Positions 7,386 through 17,528 of a stretch of DNA of 64,000 nt are shown in pieces (position 1 is the first letter of the stretch; each line of letters starts with the position of its first letter). Location: positions 401,034 through 465,033 of the forward strand of contig JAHJWB010000003.1 of assembly GCA_018828125.1 (NCBI GenBank), read 5' to 3'. A model generated the notes under the pieces. The model did no database searches and had not been told where the DNA came from. It saw only the letters and a list, made by a program, of their open reading frames with translations. Source of the DNA: Gammaproteobacteria bacterium. Its GTDB lineage: Bacteria; Pseudomonadota; Gammaproteobacteria; Burkholderiales; Burkholderiaceae_C. A program made the translations under genes and the position numbers.

Positions 7386-8869
7386 GTGTGGCTGTCGAGT
7401 TTCGCAACGTGACCAAGGCGTTTGGCCCGGTGCGCGTGCTGCACGGGGTGAGCTTTTCGCTGCAGCCGGGCAAAGTGGTGGGCCTGCTGGGCGAAAACGG
7501 CGCGGGCAAGTCCACGCTGATGAAAATTTTGGCGGGGTATGAGAGCCCCACCACTGGCGAAGTGGTGGTGGACGGCGCCGTGCGCGCACCCGGTGGTGGC
7601 TCGCGCGCGGCCGAGGCGCAGGGCATTGTGCTGATCCACCAGGAGTTCAACCTGGCGGACGATTTGACGATTGCGCAGAACGTCTTCTTGGGCCATGAGA
7701 TCAAGCGCGGACCTTTTCTGGACGACAAGGCGATGCGCGAGAAGACGCGTGCGGCGCTGGCCCAGGTGGGTTTGCAGATCGACCCGGACACCCGCGTGCG
7801 CAACCTCATCGTGGCCGAAAAGCAGCTGGTGGAGATTGCCCGGGCCCTGGCCCGAAACGCGCGCCTGCTCATCATGGACGAGCCCACCGCCACGCTGACC
7901 CCAGGCGAGACGGAGCGCCTGTTTGCACTGATGGCCGAGTTGAAGGCGGCGGGCGTGACCATCATCTACATCTCGCACAAGCTCGACGAGGTGGAGCGCA
8001 CCACCGACGAGGTGGTGGTGATGCGCGACGGCCTGCTGGTGGCGCGCGAGCCCACGGCCAGCGTGACGCGGCGGCAAATGGCCAACCTGATGGTGGGGCG
8101 CGAGCTGGCGGACTTGTTCCCGCCCAAGCTGCCGGCGCCTGCGGGCCAGCCCATCATCAACGTGCGGGGCTTGACGGTGCCCGGCTGGGCTGAAGACGTG
8201 AGCTTTGAAGTGCGGCGCGGCGAGATTCTGGGCTTTGCCGGGCTGGTGGGCGCTGGCCGCACCGAGCTGTTTGAGGGCCTGCTGGGCCTGCGCCCGCGCT
8301 CTGCAGGCACGGTGGAGTTGTCGGGCAAACCCGTGCAGCTGAAAAGCCCGCGCGATGCGGCGCGCCATGGCCTGACGTACCTGAGCGAAGACCGCAAGGG
8401 CAAGGGGCTGCACGTGCACTTTGGCCTGCGGCCCAACCTGACGCTGATGGCGCTGGAGCGCTATGCCAAGCCCTGGCTGAACCCCGCAGCCGAGCAGGCC
8501 GCGCTGCGCGATGCGGTGCAGGAGTTTGGCATTCGCACCGGGTCGCTGGATGTGCGTGCGTCATCGCTATCCGGCGGCAACCAGCAAAAGCTGGCGCTGG
8601 CCAAGGTGCTGCACCCCGGCCCCAGCGTGGTGGTGTTGGACGAGCCCACGCGCGGCGTGGACGTGGGCGCCAAGCGCGAGATTTATCACCTGGTGCAGCG
8701 CCTGGCAGAGCAGGGCCTGGCCGTCATCGTGATTTCGTCTGAACTGATGGAGCTGATTGGCCTGTGCCACCGCGTGGCGGTGATGCGTGCCGGGCGGCTG
8801 CAGACCACGCTCCAAGAGCCCAATTTGACCGAAGAGGAGTTGATTGTTCATGCCACAGGTACCCGCTGA
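7382..8869 (+). CDS. Sugar ABC transporter ATP-binding protein (RbsA/MglA type)
   Basis: A 495-aa duplicated ABC ATPase that energises import through the permease that follows. The first half has a canonical Walker A (GENGAGKST, about residue 41) and Walker B (LLIMDEPTA). The second half has the degenerate Walker A usual for this family (GLVGAGRTE), an intact LSGGNQQK signature and [14 protein letters not shown]. This domain pair and length match the carbohydrate uptake transporter-2 class. It overlaps the ROK gene by 4 bp and the permease by 20 bp, so translation is coupled. The substrate is a monosaccharide or cyclitol by family only. Confidence 0.93.
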   Translation: MSVAVEFRNVTKAFGPVRVLHGVSFSLQPGKVVGLLGENGAGKSTLMKILAGYESPTTGEVVVDGAVRAPGGGSRAAEAQGIVLIHQEFNLADDLTIAQNVFLGHEIKRGPFLDDKAMREKTRAALAQVGLQIDPDTRVRNLIVAEKQLVEIARALARNARLLIMDEPTATLTPGETERLFALMAELKAAGVTIIYISHKLDEVERTTDEVVVMRDGLLVAREPTASVTRRQMANLMVGRELADLFPPKLPAPAGQPIINVRGLTVPGWAEDVSFEVRRGEILGFAGLVGAGRTELFEGLLGLRPRSAGTVELSGKPVQLKSPRDAARHGLTYLSEDRKGKGLHVHFGLRPNLTLMALERYAKPWLNPAAEQAALRDAVQEFGIRTGSLDVRASSLSGGNQQKLALAKVLHPGPSVVVLDEPTRGVDVGAKREIYHLVQRLAEQGLAVIVISSELMELIGLCHRVAVMRAGRLQTTLQEPNLTEEELIVHATGTR

Positions 8870-9875
8870 AAACGCCGCCGCCCCCCAGCCGGCCGAGGGC
8901 CGCCACGCTGCCGCTGGAGCGTGGTGGGGCAAGCTGCATGGGCTGGGCCCCATCATCGGCCTGGTGCTGCTGTGCATTGCGGGCACGCTGCTCAACAGCA
9001 ACTTCGCCACGTACGACAACGTGATGAACGTGCTGACCCGCACGGCTTTCATCGGCATCATCGCGGTGGGCATGTGTTTTGTGATCATCTCGGGCGGCAT
9101 CGATTTGTCGGTGGGGTCGATGGCGGCGCTGATTGCGGGCTCGGTCATCTTGTTCATGAACGCCATGGCTCCCGTAATCGGATCGCCCATGGGCGCCGTG
9201 GTGGCGGGCATGCTGCTGGCCATCGTGCTGGGCGCGGTGTTTGGGCTGGTGCATGGGCTGCTGATCACCAAGGGGCGCATCGAGCCCTTCATCGTCACGC
9301 TGGGCACGCTGGGCATCTTCCGCGCGTACCTCACGTACTTCTCCAACGGCGGCGCCATCACGTTGGAGAACGATCTGTCAGACCTTTACAGCCCGGTGTA
9401 CTACGCCAACCTGCTGGGTGTGCCCATTCCGGTGTGGATCTTTTTGCTGGTCGCCATCGTCGGCGGCGTCATCCTGAACCGCACGGCCTTTGGCCGCTAT
9501 GTGCAGGCCATCGGCTCCAACGAGCAGGTGGCGCAATACGCCGCGGTGGACGTGCACAAGATCAAGATCCTGACGTACATGCTGCTGGGCGTGTGCGTGG
9601 GCATTGCCACGCTGCTGTACGTGCCGCGCCTGGGTTCCGCATCGCCCACCACAGGCCTGCTGTGGGAGCTGGAGGCGATTGCCGCCGTCATCGTAGGCGG
9701 CACAGTGCTGAAGGGCGGGGCGGGCAGCATCACCGGCACGGTGGTGGGCGCGATCCTGCTTTCGGTCATCAGCAACATCCTCAACCTGACCAGCATCATC
9801 AGCGTGTATTTGAACGCGGCGGTGCAGGGCTTTGTGATCATTGCCGTCGCCTTCATGCAGCGCGGCAAGAGGTGA
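8850..9875 (+). CDS. Sugar ABC transporter permease (RbsC type)
   Basis: A 341-aa inner-membrane permease with many hydrophobic segments and the class signature [10 protein letters not shown] near residue 75. The ATG at 8850 is chosen because a GAGGAG site lies about 10 bp upstream; a TTG 6 bp earlier is less likely. It probably dimerises and partners the RbsA-like ATPase encoded just before it. The 201-bp gap to the binding-protein gene is larger than the other operon spacings and could hold an extra promoter or processing site, but none was recognised. Confidence 0.92.
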   Translation: MPQVPAENAAAPQPAEGRHAAAGAWWGKLHGLGPIIGLVLLCIAGTLLNSNFATYDNVMNVLTRTAFIGIIAVGMCFVIISGGIDLSVGSMAALIAGSVILFMNAMAPVIGSPMGAVVAGMLLAIVLGAVFGLVHGLLITKGRIEPFIVTLGTLGIFRAYLTYFSNGGAITLENDLSDLYSPVYYANLLGVPIPVWIFLLVAIVGGVILNRTAFGRYVQAIGSNEQVAQYAAVDVHKIKILTYMLLGVCVGIATLLYVPRLGSASPTTGLLWELEAIAAVIVGGTVLKGGAGSITGTVVGAILLSVISNILNLTSIISVYLNAAVQGFVIIAVAFMQRGKR

Positions 9876-10076
9876 CGGAGTGGCCGGAACAACTCTCCTG
9901 GCGTTGTTGCAGTTTCTTGCCGTGCTACTCGCACTGTCTGCGACACAGCGCCTAGCCAGTACCGCTTCGCTGAGTTTTCCAGCCACTCTTTACGTGCATT
10001 TTTTTCGCAGTGTTCCCCAGTCGGCCAGCTTCCATGGCCTTTTCATCAAAGCAATAGCAACAGGAGACAACGCATC

Positions 10077-11060
10077 ATGAATAGCAAGACTTCTTCCTTC
10101 ACCCGCCGCCTGGCCCTCTCGGCCGTGGGCGCCGCAGCAGCGTTGGCGCTGGCCGGCCCCGCCATGGCGCAGGCCAACAAGACGATCGTGGGCGTGGCCA
10201 TTCCATCGGCCACGCACGGCTTTACCGGCGGCATCGTGTACTGGGCCAATCAGGCCAAGAAGGACCTGGAAAAGGCCCACCCCGGCCTGCAGGTCATCGT
10301 CAAGACAGCAGGCGGCGCGCCGGAGCAGGCCAACCAACTGCAAGACTTGGTGACGGTGAACAAGATCAACGCCCTGGTCATCTTCCCGTTTGAATCGGCC
10401 GCGCTGACCAAGCCTGTGGCCCAGGTCAAGGCCAAGGGCGTGTACGTGACGGTGGTAGACCGTGGCCTGACCGACACCAGCGCGCAGGATGCGTATGTGG
10501 CTGGTGACAACACCGCGTTTGGCAAGATTCCGGCTGAGTACATCGCCAAGGCGCTGGGCGGCAAGGGCAACGTGGTGGCCATGCGCGGCATTGCGACCAC
10601 GCTGGACAACGAGCGCATGGACGCGTTCAACTCGGTGCTCAAGAACCACCCCGACATCAAGCTGCTGGACGCCAAGTACGCCAACTGGAACCGCGACGAC
10701 GCCTTCAAGGTGATGCAGGACTACCTGACCCGCTTCCCCAAGATCGACGCCGTGTGGGCCGCCGACGATGACATGGCCGTGGGCGTGCTCAAGGCCATCG
10801 AGCAGTCCAAGCGCAAGGACATCAAGCTGGTGTTTGGCGGCGCCGGTGCCAAGGGCATGATCAAGACGCTGATGGACGGCAGCAACCCCATGATCCAGGC
10901 GAATGTGTCGTACAGCCCCAAGTTCATTTACGACTCGATCAAGCTCACGGCCGAGGCGCGCATCAAGGGCGAGAAGCTGCCTGCGACGACCATCATTCCG
11001 TCGGTGTTGATCACCAAGGAAACGGCCAAGGACTTCTACTTTCCTGATTCACCGTTCTGA
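10077..11060 (+). CDS. Periplasmic sugar-binding protein (RbsB type)
   Basis: A 327-aa type I periplasmic binding protein. The first 31 residues are a signal peptide: twin arginines near the start, an Ala/Leu-rich core, and a PAMAQA cleavage site. The mature part begins [10 protein letters not shown] and contains alternating Rossmann-like halves, with VYVTVVDRG and VAGDNTAFG in the linker and ligand-contact areas. It delivers the substrate to the permease. It is encoded directly after the permease gene and is followed by two repeat elements before the epimerase gene. Confidence 0.92.
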   Translation: MNSKTSSFTRRLALSAVGAAAALALAGPAMAQANKTIVGVAIPSATHGFTGGIVYWANQAKKDLEKAHPGLQVIVKTAGGAPEQANQLQDLVTVNKINALVIFPFESAALTKPVAQVKAKGVYVTVVDRGLTDTSAQDAYVAGDNTAFGKIPAEYIAKALGGKGNVVAMRGIATTLDNERMDAFNSVLKNHPDIKLLDAKYANWNRDDAFKVMQDYLTRFPKIDAVWAADDDMAVGVLKAIEQSKRKDIKLVFGGAGAKGMIKTLMDGSNPMIQANVSYSPKFIYDSIKLTAEARIKGEKLPATTIIPSVLITKETAKDFYFPDSPF

Positions 11061-11065
11061 TGACG

Positions 11066-11132
11066 GAAATTTGAGTCAAATTGGCCTCTAGCGCTTATCC
11101 AATAAGCGCCACTAGCTATCAAAAGCATAGTT
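11066..11132 (+). repeat. Short palindromic interspersed repeat, copy 2
   Basis: One of the best-preserved copies: AAATTTGAGTCAAATTGG flank, CTCTAGCGCTTAT / ATAAGCGCCA arms, then CTAGCTATCAAAA. It starts 5 bp after the binding-protein stop codon and can fold as a hairpin in the mRNA. Confidence 0.8.
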
Positions 11133-11199
11133 ATTGGTGCTTGCTGGGTTTGCGATAGGCCTTGGCTCCCAGTCGCTCTGACTGCCCCCACACCCCCCA

Positions 11200-11259
11200 C
11201 CGTTCGGGCTGAGCTTGTCGAAGCCATGCCCCGGCCTTCGACAGGCTCAGGCTGAACGG
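11200..11259. repeat. REP-like hairpin (long imperfect inverted repeat)
   Basis: Two arms of about 26 nt, CCGTTCGGGCTGAGC... and ...GCTCAGGCTGAACGG, each containing a TTGTCGAAG/CTTCGACA core, are separated by a short loop. This TTCGACAGGCTCAG pattern is familiar as an abundant dispersed palindrome in proteobacterial genomes. It sits inside the sugar operon between transporter and catabolic genes, where it may stabilise the upstream mRNA or attenuate transcription. Confidence 0.75.
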
Positions 11260-11318
11260 ATGGGTGGGCCGGAGTGAACACAGACAACCCCAATCGCCTC
11301 CTTTCAACAGGACCCACT

Positions 11319-12329
11319 ATGCCAAGACCCGTCACTCTTTTCACCGGCCAGTGGGCCGACCTGCCGTTGGCAGAACTCGCGCCGCTGGCGAAAAGCATGG
11401 GCTACGACGGCCTGGAGCTGGCCTGCTGGGGCGACCATTTCAACGTGCAGGAGGCGCTGTCGTCGCCCCAGTACGTCAAAGACAAACACGCACTGCTGGC
11501 ACAGCACGGCCTGCAGTGTTTTGCCATCGGCAACCACCTGGTCGGGCAGGCCGTGTGCGACCTGATCGACGAGCGCCACCAGTCCATCCTGCCGCCGCAT
11601 GTGTGGGGCGATGGCGAGCCCGAGGGCGTGCGCCAGCGGGCCGCTGCCGAGCTGGCCGACACCGCGCGTGCTGCCGCAAAGTTCGGCGTGAAGACGGTCA
11701 CAGGCTTTACCGGCTCGTCGGTGTGGCATTCGATCTATGCCTTCCCGCCCACCACGCAGGCGTATTGGGACAAGGGCTTTGCCGATTTTGCGAAGCGCTT
11801 CGGCCCCATCCTGGATGTGTTCGAGCAGCACGACATCAACTTCGCACTCGAAGTGCACCCCACCGAGATCGCGTTCGACATTGCATCGGCCGAGCGCGCG
11901 ATTGCAGCGTTGAACGGCAACAAGCGCTTCGGCTTCAACTACGACCCCAGCCATCTGGCCTACCAGGGCGTGGACTACGTCAGGTTCATCCGCCAGTTTG
12001 CCGACCGCATCTACAACGCCCACATGAAGGACGTGTGGTGGGGCAAGGGCGACGGCACGGTGGGCACCTTTGGCGGCCACACCAGCTTTGGCGATGCGCG
12101 CCGCACGTGGGACTTTCGCAGCGTGGGGCGCGGGATGATCGACTTTGAATCCATCATCGTTGCGCTGAACGACATCGGCTACCAGGGCCCGCTGTCGGTG
12201 GAATGGGAAGACAGCCGCATGGACCGCGTGCACGGCGCCACCGAGAGCGCGGCGTTTTGCAAGCGGCTCGATTTCAAACCGGCGGCGGGCGCCTTTGACG
12301 CAGTGTTTGCGCGCGACAAGCAAGCCTAG
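11319..12329 (+). CDS. Sugar phosphate isomerase/epimerase (xylose isomerase-like TIM barrel)
   Basis: A 336-aa protein of the AP-endonuclease-2/xylose-isomerase-like TIM-barrel family. Probable metal ligands are visible in order: [33 protein letters not shown] and [10 protein letters not shown], which give the expected Glu, Asp, His and Glu positions. ATG 11319 is chosen because ACAGGA lies about 8 bp upstream; an in-frame GTG at 11274 is inside poorly conserved sequence. It is paired with the Gfo/Idh/MocA dehydrogenase that follows. That pairing is common in cyclitol and 3-keto-sugar pathways. The exact substrate is unknown. Confidence 0.88.
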   Translation: MPRPVTLFTGQWADLPLAELAPLAKSMGYDGLELACWGDHFNVQEALSSPQYVKDKHALLAQHGLQCFAIGNHLVGQAVCDLIDERHQSILPPHVWGDGEPEGVRQRAAAELADTARAAAKFGVKTVTGFTGSSVWHSIYAFPPTTQAYWDKGFADFAKRFGPILDVFEQHDINFALEVHPTEIAFDIASAERAIAALNGNKRFGFNYDPSHLAYQGVDYVRFIRQFADRIYNAHMKDVWWGKGDGTVGTFGGHTSFGDARRTWDFRSVGRGMIDFESIIVALNDIGYQGPLSVEWEDSRMDRVHGATESAAFCKRLDFKPAAGAFDAVFARDKQA

Positions 12330-12386
12330 CCGCACGACTGCCTTAAACCGATAACAACAACACACAAGCCAGCAAAGGCGTTTCGT

Positions 12387-13577
12387 ATGTCCAGTCCCAA
12401 AAAGCTCCGCTACGCCATGGTGGGCGGCGGCCACGGCGCGTTCATCGGCGCGGTGCATCGCAAGGCGATGGCGCTCGACGGCCAGTTCGAGCTGGTGGCC
12501 GGCGCGCTCTCGTCATCGCCCGAACGCGCCCGCGCATCCGGCGCCGAGCTGGGCCTGGCAGACGACCGCAACCACGGCACCTGGCAAGACCTGCTGGCCG
12601 ACGAACTGCGCCGCCCCGTGCATGAGCGCATTGATCTGGTCAGCATCGTCACGCCCAACCACGTGCACCACCCGGTGGCGCTGGCGTTTGTGCAGGCGGG
12701 CTTTAACGTGGTGTGCGACAAGCCGCTGGTGCACACCAGCGCGCAGGCCGACGAGCTGGTGGCCGCCGTGAAGCAGGCAGGCACCGTGTTTGGCGTGACC
12801 TACAACTACACCGGCTATCCCATGGTGCGTGAGGCGCGCCACCTGGTGCAAAGCGGCGCCCTGGGCACGCTGCGCAAGATCACGGTCGAATACAACCAGG
12901 GCTGGCTGGCCACGGCTGTGGAAGCGGGCGGTGGCAACAAGCAGGCCGACTGGCGGCTGGACCCCGCGCGCAGCGGCAGCGCAGGCACCCTGGGCGACAT
13001 CGGATCTCACGCCGAAAACCTGGCCGCTACCGTCACCGGCCAGCGCCCCGCCTGGGTGTGCGCCGACCTCACAGCCTTTGGCGCGGGGCGCCGGCTGGAC
13101 GACGACGCGCAGTTGCTGCTGCGGTACGACAGCGGCGCACGCGGTTTCATCGTGGCGTCGCAAGTGGCGGCGGGGCTGGAGAACGACCTGCGGCTGCAAG
13201 TGTCGGGCACGCTGGGCACCATCACCTGGCGGCAAGAAGACCCCAATCATTTGGTGCATTCACCGGTGGACGGCCCGCGCCGGATCCTCACGCGCGGCTC
13301 CCCATGGCTCAGTGAGTCTGCGCAGCGGGCAGGGCGCATTCCTGCAGGCCACCCCGAGGCCTTCATCGAAGCCTTTGCCAACGTGTACCTGGGCGTGGCG
13401 GCAGACATCCGCGCACGCCAGTTGGGCACTGCCGCAGACCCTATGGCCGCCGACTACCCCAGCGTAGAAGACGGCGCACAGGGCGTGCGGTTCATTGAGA
13501 AGGTGCTCGAATCCGCCGCGAGCGAGCGCAAGTGGACGGCTTTGGATGAGCCTGTACCGCCGCACACACGTGACTGA
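12387..13577 (+). CDS. Gfo/Idh/MocA-family NAD(P)-dependent oxidoreductase
   Basis: A 396-aa dehydrogenase. The N-terminal Rossmann fold begins [13 protein letters not shown], a glycine-rich dinucleotide loop. Next come [14 protein letters not shown] and CDKPLVHT, the family's EKP-like motif with the catalytic-region lysine. The C-terminal half is the alpha/beta substrate domain, including [12 protein letters not shown]. It probably oxidises or reduces a sugar or inositol derivative delivered by the adjacent transporter and processed with the epimerase. It is the last gene of the operon, 57 bp after the epimerase. Confidence 0.9.
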   Translation: MSSPKKLRYAMVGGGHGAFIGAVHRKAMALDGQFELVAGALSSSPERARASGAELGLADDRNHGTWQDLLADELRRPVHERIDLVSIVTPNHVHHPVALAFVQAGFNVVCDKPLVHTSAQADELVAAVKQAGTVFGVTYNYTGYPMVREARHLVQSGALGTLRKITVEYNQGWLATAVEAGGGNKQADWRLDPARSGSAGTLGDIGSHAENLAATVTGQRPAWVCADLTAFGAGRRLDDDAQLLLRYDSGARGFIVASQVAAGLENDLRLQVSGTLGTITWRQEDPNHLVHSPVDGPRRILTRGSPWLSESAQRAGRIPAGHPEAFIEAFANVYLGVAADIRARQLGTAADPMAADYPSVEDGAQGVRFIEKVLESAASERKWTALDEPVPPHTRD

Positions 13578-14333
13578 CATGTTCAGTCGGCCACAACCAC
13601 ATGGAAGGTTGTAGTGCTGCGCCTTTGATGGGCGAGCTACCGGCCTGTTAAAGCGCCGCGCGAGGCTACTTCTACCAAGTCTTTGCGGAGCGTTTTGTTG
13701 GAACGCGACAACGCTGCCGCTGTAGCAGCGGTTTGCAAGCGCGTTCACGCCGCTCAGGCACGCAATAAATCTTGTTGGGATCGATGGGCGTGACGCCCAC
13801 TGGGATGCAATGCGCCGCGTCCGCATTGTCGATATGCCTGTCGCCTCGTGCCGCCTATCAATCTACCCCGACTTTTCGACTGACGGGCGGCACGGGCTCG
13901 CTTGCACGCACATCAACCACTCCCGGTGAATCGATAGATGAGCGCTATTAATCAATCGAAAAAACAAGGGTTAACCCTTGATTTTTCGATAGTTAATGCC
14001 AATCGAATTTTCCTTGTAATTGTTTGTTTTTGTGTATGTTGTGTCACTAATACATAAGCACTATGGATTGTCGGCCCCAGTTGCGCGATGCTTGCGCACC
14101 TTCTGATCGAGTGGAAGATGCAGCGTGTACATACGGCTTTTGCATTGATTTCATTGAAGAAATTGACTTTTTAGAGCCTAAAACATACGCAGAAGGTCTT
14201 CTTCGAAAAGGATATCAATGGAGGGGTGTCAAGCGTCTTCACAACATATTTTGTGACGTCAATTTTCACTTGTTTACATTCGTTACGTTCAGTAGTCTCG
14301 GCGCTCACTCTTATTTCAACGCTTGAGGAAATC
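13578..14333. other. Long intergenic region before the pilus cluster
   Basis: No convincing gene was found in 756 bp. The left 350 bp are GC-rich and featureless. From about 13940 to 14330 the sequence becomes strongly AT-rich. It holds a 36-bp palindrome and probably the promoter of the first prepilin gene; TTGACT at 14163 is a possible -35 with only a weak -10 partner. The AT-rich block could be an extended regulatory region for the pilus cluster. Confidence 0.4.
13955..13990. terminator. 36-bp near-perfect palindrome, possible bidirectional terminator or operator
   Basis: The arms pair from A13955/T13990 to a TTAA centre with a single mismatch. The inner stem is CAAGGG/CCCTTG, flanked by A-runs on one side and T-runs on the other. 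That layout suits a bidirectional intrinsic terminator closing the sugar operon, but the stem is short in GC pairs and a protein operator for the pilus genes is equally possible. Confidence 0.4.
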
Positions 14334-15179
14334 ATGCGATCACTTTTTTCCGTCCTGCCATCTCGGCGCATGCACCGGCCCGCTAGCCCCCGAGCCGCGC
14401 AGGGTGGCTTCACTCTGGTGGAACTGGCCGTGGTGTTGGCCGTCATCGGGCTCATCATCGGCGCCGTGGCCATCGGCAAGGACGTGCAGCGCAACGCTGA
14501 GTACACAAAGATCAAAAACAAGTTTGTGGACCAATGGGAGCAGGCTTACAACCAGTATTACCAGCGCACGGGCGTGGTGGTGGGGGATAGTCAGACGGCG
14601 CCACGGATCATGGTGAATGGGGCTGCCTACACGGCGGCTGCAGGTGCCCCCACGTCGGGTGGAAATATGGCGACTCTGGTTGCCGTTGGAGCCGAGCCTG
14701 TGCCTGTGTGCGCCCGCGTGCCCGAGGCGGGAGTGATGCGAAGCAATGCGCCCGTGGAAACCTTGCGAGACATGATGACGCGGGCTGGCATTCGCATGCC
14801 TCCGGGTCGCGCCGAAGGCCAGGAAGATCTGTATGTCTACACGGACACCAACGGGTCGCCGCAGGAAATCCAGGTTTGCTTCCAGTGGAACCGGCCTACC
14901 ACGCCGGAAGGTGCTGGCAACGTGATGGTGATTTCGGGCCTGACCCCCGACCTCGCCCGCATGCTTGACCAGATGATCGATGGCAAGCCGGATGCGCAGG
15001 AGGGACGGTTCCGACTGCGCAATATCGTCAATGGAACGCCCAACGGGCCGGGCGTCGAATGGTCTGCCAACAACACGTTTGGCCGAGGTGCCGCAGCGCC
15101 CGCCGCAACTGGCGCTGGCCTGACGCGTGACGAAGAACAGGTCATCACCCTGACCGCCATTTACAAGATGAACCAGTGA
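14334..15179 (+). CDS. Type IV prepilin-like protein 1 (MSHA-type cluster)
   Basis: A 281-aa class III-signal prepilin. The leader ends in Gly and is followed by FTLVELAVVLAVIGLIIG, with Phe+1 and Glu+5 as needed for cleavage/methylation by a prepilin peptidase and for assembly. The globular part carries motifs shared with the next two genes and with the one at 33091: MPPGRxEG, an acidic YVYTDTNGSPQE block, NVMVI, TPDLAR and DQMIDGKPD. ATG 14334 is preferred because GAGGA lies just upstream and gives a normal leader length. It is the first of three tandem paralogues and a probable major or minor filament subunit. Confidence 0.88.
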   Translation: MRSLFSVLPSRRMHRPASPRAAQGGFTLVELAVVLAVIGLIIGAVAIGKDVQRNAEYTKIKNKFVDQWEQAYNQYYQRTGVVVGDSQTAPRIMVNGAAYTAAAGAPTSGGNMATLVAVGAEPVPVCARVPEAGVMRSNAPVETLRDMMTRAGIRMPPGRAEGQEDLYVYTDTNGSPQEIQVCFQWNRPTTPEGAGNVMVISGLTPDLARMLDQMIDGKPDAQEGRFRLRNIVNGTPNGPGVEWSANNTFGRGAAAPAATGAGLTRDEEQVITLTAIYKMNQ

Positions 15180-15202
15180 ATCAGGGCGAGGGAATCAACA
15201 TC

Positions 15203-16033
15203 ATGAACCAAGCATTCAAGCACCCCATCCGCAGCCTGCGCTCAGCGCGGCAGCAGGGTTTCACGCTGGTGGAGCTGGCCGTTGTGCTGGCAGTCATCGG
15301 TCTCATCATCGGCGCCGTCGCCATTGGCAAAGACGTGCAGCGCAACGCTGAATACACCAAGGTCAAGAACAAGTTCATTGACCAATGGGAGCAGGCGTAC
15401 AACCAGTACTACCAGCGCACGGGCGTCGTGCTGGGCGACAACCAGACTGCACCTCAGAACATGGTGAACGGCGAGCGGTTTCTGGCTGCCGGCACGCGTT
15501 CTGGCCGAGACATGACTGGTGTGGCGCCGCCCAACGCAATTTGCAGGGCTGCGGCGGGTCAGGGCATGGCACGCGGGTTTACAGCTGGCACAGATCCTGA
15601 TCTGCGCACGTTGATGACACGCGTCGGTATCCGCATGCCCCCAGGCCGTGCTGAAGGTCTGGAAGACCGCTATGTGTATCTGGACAGCAATGGCAACCCC
15701 CAGGAAATCCAAGTCTGCTTCCAGTGGAACGTGCCGCTTGCTGATAGCGCCGCTGCCAATGCTGTGGGCGAAGGCTCTGGCAACGTAATGATCATCACGG
15801 GTCTGACACCAGACCTAGCTCGGTCGCTGGATCAGATGATAGATGGCAAGCCCGATGAGCGCGAAGGGCGTTTCCGCCGTCAAGGCGTGGAGAACAACGC
15901 CGGTGGCGCCATCAACGCACCAGGGCAGGAGTGGAACCGCTCCAATCGCGACCTGATTGGCACCAACAACAACCAAGGTTTTGATGAAGACCAAGTGGCC
16001 ATCGTCACTGCTGTCTACAAGATGAACCAATAA
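15203..16033 (+). CDS. Type IV prepilin-like protein 2
   Basis: A 276-aa paralogue of the preceding prepilin. The leader ends QQG, followed by FTLVELAVVLAVIG with Glu+5. The early helical segment (AYNQYYQRTGVVLGD) is nearly the same as in protein 1. It then has MPPGRAEG, YVYLDSNGNPQEIQVCF, NVMIITGLTPDLAR and DQMIDGKPD. ATG 15203 follows a GAGGGA ribosome site; a GTG at 15176 overlapping the previous stop is less likely. The tandem arrangement with high identity suggests recent duplication and possibly a filament made of mixed or alternating subunits. Confidence 0.88.
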   Translation: MNQAFKHPIRSLRSARQQGFTLVELAVVLAVIGLIIGAVAIGKDVQRNAEYTKVKNKFIDQWEQAYNQYYQRTGVVLGDNQTAPQNMVNGERFLAAGTRSGRDMTGVAPPNAICRAAAGQGMARGFTAGTDPDLRTLMTRVGIRMPPGRAEGLEDRYVYLDSNGNPQEIQVCFQWNVPLADSAAANAVGEGSGNVMIITGLTPDLARSLDQMIDGKPDEREGRFRRQGVENNAGGAINAPGQEWNRSNRDLIGTNNNQGFDEDQVAIVTAVYKMNQ

Positions 16034-16097
16034 GTGGTTGTCATCCTTTCTTCAACACCGTACCTCATCCGTATCGACCCATCGCCGGAGATTTTCA

Positions 16098-17024
16098 ATG
16101 TCCAAATCCAATTCGTTTCGCAGGCTTGGCCGCAAGGTCCAGCAAGGTTTCACACTGGTAGAACTGGCCATCGTGCTGGCCGTCATCGGTCTCATCATCG
16201 GTGCGGTTGCCATTGCCAAGGATGTGCAGCGCAACGCTGAGTATCAGAAAGCCGTTAACAAGTTTGCCTATCAGTGGAAGATGTCTTATGACCAGTATTA
16301 CCAGCGCGCTGGTGTGGTGGTCGGCGATTGCCAGCAAGCGCCTACGTATATGGTCAACGGGTCTGAAACGCAGATTCCAGCTGGCACCGATGCGTGCACT
16401 CGCGCGGGTTCCTTGGCAGTAGCCGGTATTCCAGAAAACTTCGAAAATCGCGGGCTGAAGATCTGCAGTGGTCAGGGCTATGCGGCCGGTCAGGCTGGCT
16501 TGGGGGACGCGGCTTTGGCGACCCAAAATCTTCGCACCCTCATGACCCGCACTGGTGTGCGTATGCCGCCCGGCCGTGGTGAAGGTCATGAAGACCGCTT
16601 CCTGTACATCGATTCCAACGGCAATGCCGTCGAAATGCAGGTGTGTTTTCAGTGGAACACGTCCGGTACTGCAAGTGGTGCTGGCAACGTGATGGTGATC
16701 CGCGGTCTGACCCCCGACTTGGCACGCTTCATGGATCAGGTGATCGACGGAAAACCGGATTCTCGTGAGGGTCGCTTCCGTATTCAGAGTCGGCCTGCGC
16801 ACACTGGCGCAAATCAGGCCAATGCGCCGGGCAACCAGTGGGAGGCCAACAACACTGAGGGCGTCAATATTGCCAACACCGGGGCTAACAGCGCCATGAC
16901 CAACAGCGACGCGCGCCAGGGCATCGACAATACCAGCGGCAACGCCGGTGGCACTGCAACGGGCCGAACATACGACGAAGACCGCGTCATCCTGCTGACC
17001 GCCCACTGGACGATGGAGCAGTAA
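16098..17024 (+). CDS. Type IV prepilin-like protein 3
   Basis: A 308-aa paralogue, the third of the tandem set and the longest. The leader ends QQG, then FTLVELAIVLAVIG with Glu+5. It keeps MPPGRGEG, an acidic YIDSNGN block, VQVCFQ-like strand residues (MQVCFQWN), NVMVIRGLTPDLAR and DQVIDGKPD. It has an extra loop of about 20-30 residues in the middle and a longer Asn/Ala/Gly-rich C-terminus. Several Cys residues could form disulphides. The GGAG site before ATG 16098 supports this start. The stop codon directly abuts the TTG start of the next gene. Confidence 0.87.
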   Translation: MSKSNSFRRLGRKVQQGFTLVELAIVLAVIGLIIGAVAIAKDVQRNAEYQKAVNKFAYQWKMSYDQYYQRAGVVVGDCQQAPTYMVNGSETQIPAGTDACTRAGSLAVAGIPENFENRGLKICSGQGYAAGQAGLGDAALATQNLRTLMTRTGVRMPPGRGEGHEDRFLYIDSNGNAVEMQVCFQWNTSGTASGAGNVMVIRGLTPDLARFMDQVIDGKPDSREGRFRIQSRPAHTGANQANAPGNQWEANNTEGVNIANTGANSAMTNSDARQGIDNTSGNAGGTATGRTYDEDRVILLTAHWTMEQ

Positions 17025-17528
17025 TTGAACGCGACCCGCACGCTCAAGCTTGTCTCCCTGGCGCTGGCCACGGCCCTGTTGGGTGGTGGTGCGTGGCTGG
17101 CACACAAGGGCCTCAAGCGCCTGGCGTTTGAACGCCAGCAGTACGCACAGTTGCAACTGGGCCTGGACAATGCCCGCCGTCTGATACCCGAGGTACAGCA
17201 GCGCGAGCAATTGGTGCGGTCGATCAATGACGTGGCGCAGCAGGTGGAGCGCATGGGGTTTGACCCATCGCAGTGGGGTGAGCGTCGGTTGCGCCGATCG
17301 CAGGGGCCGGCTACCCGCGGAGAGGCTGCGCAGTTCTTGGGCGAGTTGGGTCGGGGTGGAGCGGGCGCTATTTTTGTGGCCGATCTGTTTGACATTGCCA
17401 CTGTCTCGCCTGAAGCCAGCCTGTTTCTTCCTCCGCTGCCCGGTGACCAGGGCCTCACGTTGGGCGTCAGCGGAACGCTGCACTTTCAGACTGTGTCTGT
17501 TTCGCAACCCCTCAGGGCAAAGCCATGA
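17025..17528 (+). CDS. MshJ/PilO-like inner-membrane pilus assembly protein
   Basis: A 167-aa bitopic protein: a short basic N-terminus, one transmembrane helix at about residues 9-27, a helical coiled-coil-like stretch (FERQQYAQLQLGLDNARRL to about residue 75), then a small periplasmic domain. Position and topology match MshJ/PilO, which links the cytoplasmic motor platform to the secretin. It begins with TTG at 17025, immediately after the prepilin stop, and overlaps the next gene by 4 bp. The assignment rests on topology and synteny more than on sequence motifs. Confidence 0.65.
   Translation: MNATRTLKLVSLALATALLGGGAWLAHKGLKRLAFERQQYAQLQLGLDNARRLIPEVQQREQLVRSINDVAQQVERMGFDPSQWGERRLRRSQGPATRGEAAQFLGELGRGGAGAIFVADLFDIATVSPEASLFLPPLPGDQGLTLGVSGTLHFQTVSVSQPLRAKP

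Noticed and set aside
13260-13826. A 188-codon minus-strand frame across the end of the Gfo/Idh/MocA gene
   Set aside because: Most of it is the antisense of a well-supported gene, and the rest is low-similarity sequence with no motif.
14063-14326. An 87-codon open frame in the AT-rich region before the first prepilin gene
   Set aside because: No ribosome site, no recognisable motif, poor codon pattern, and it overlaps the likely promoter region of the prepilin gene.
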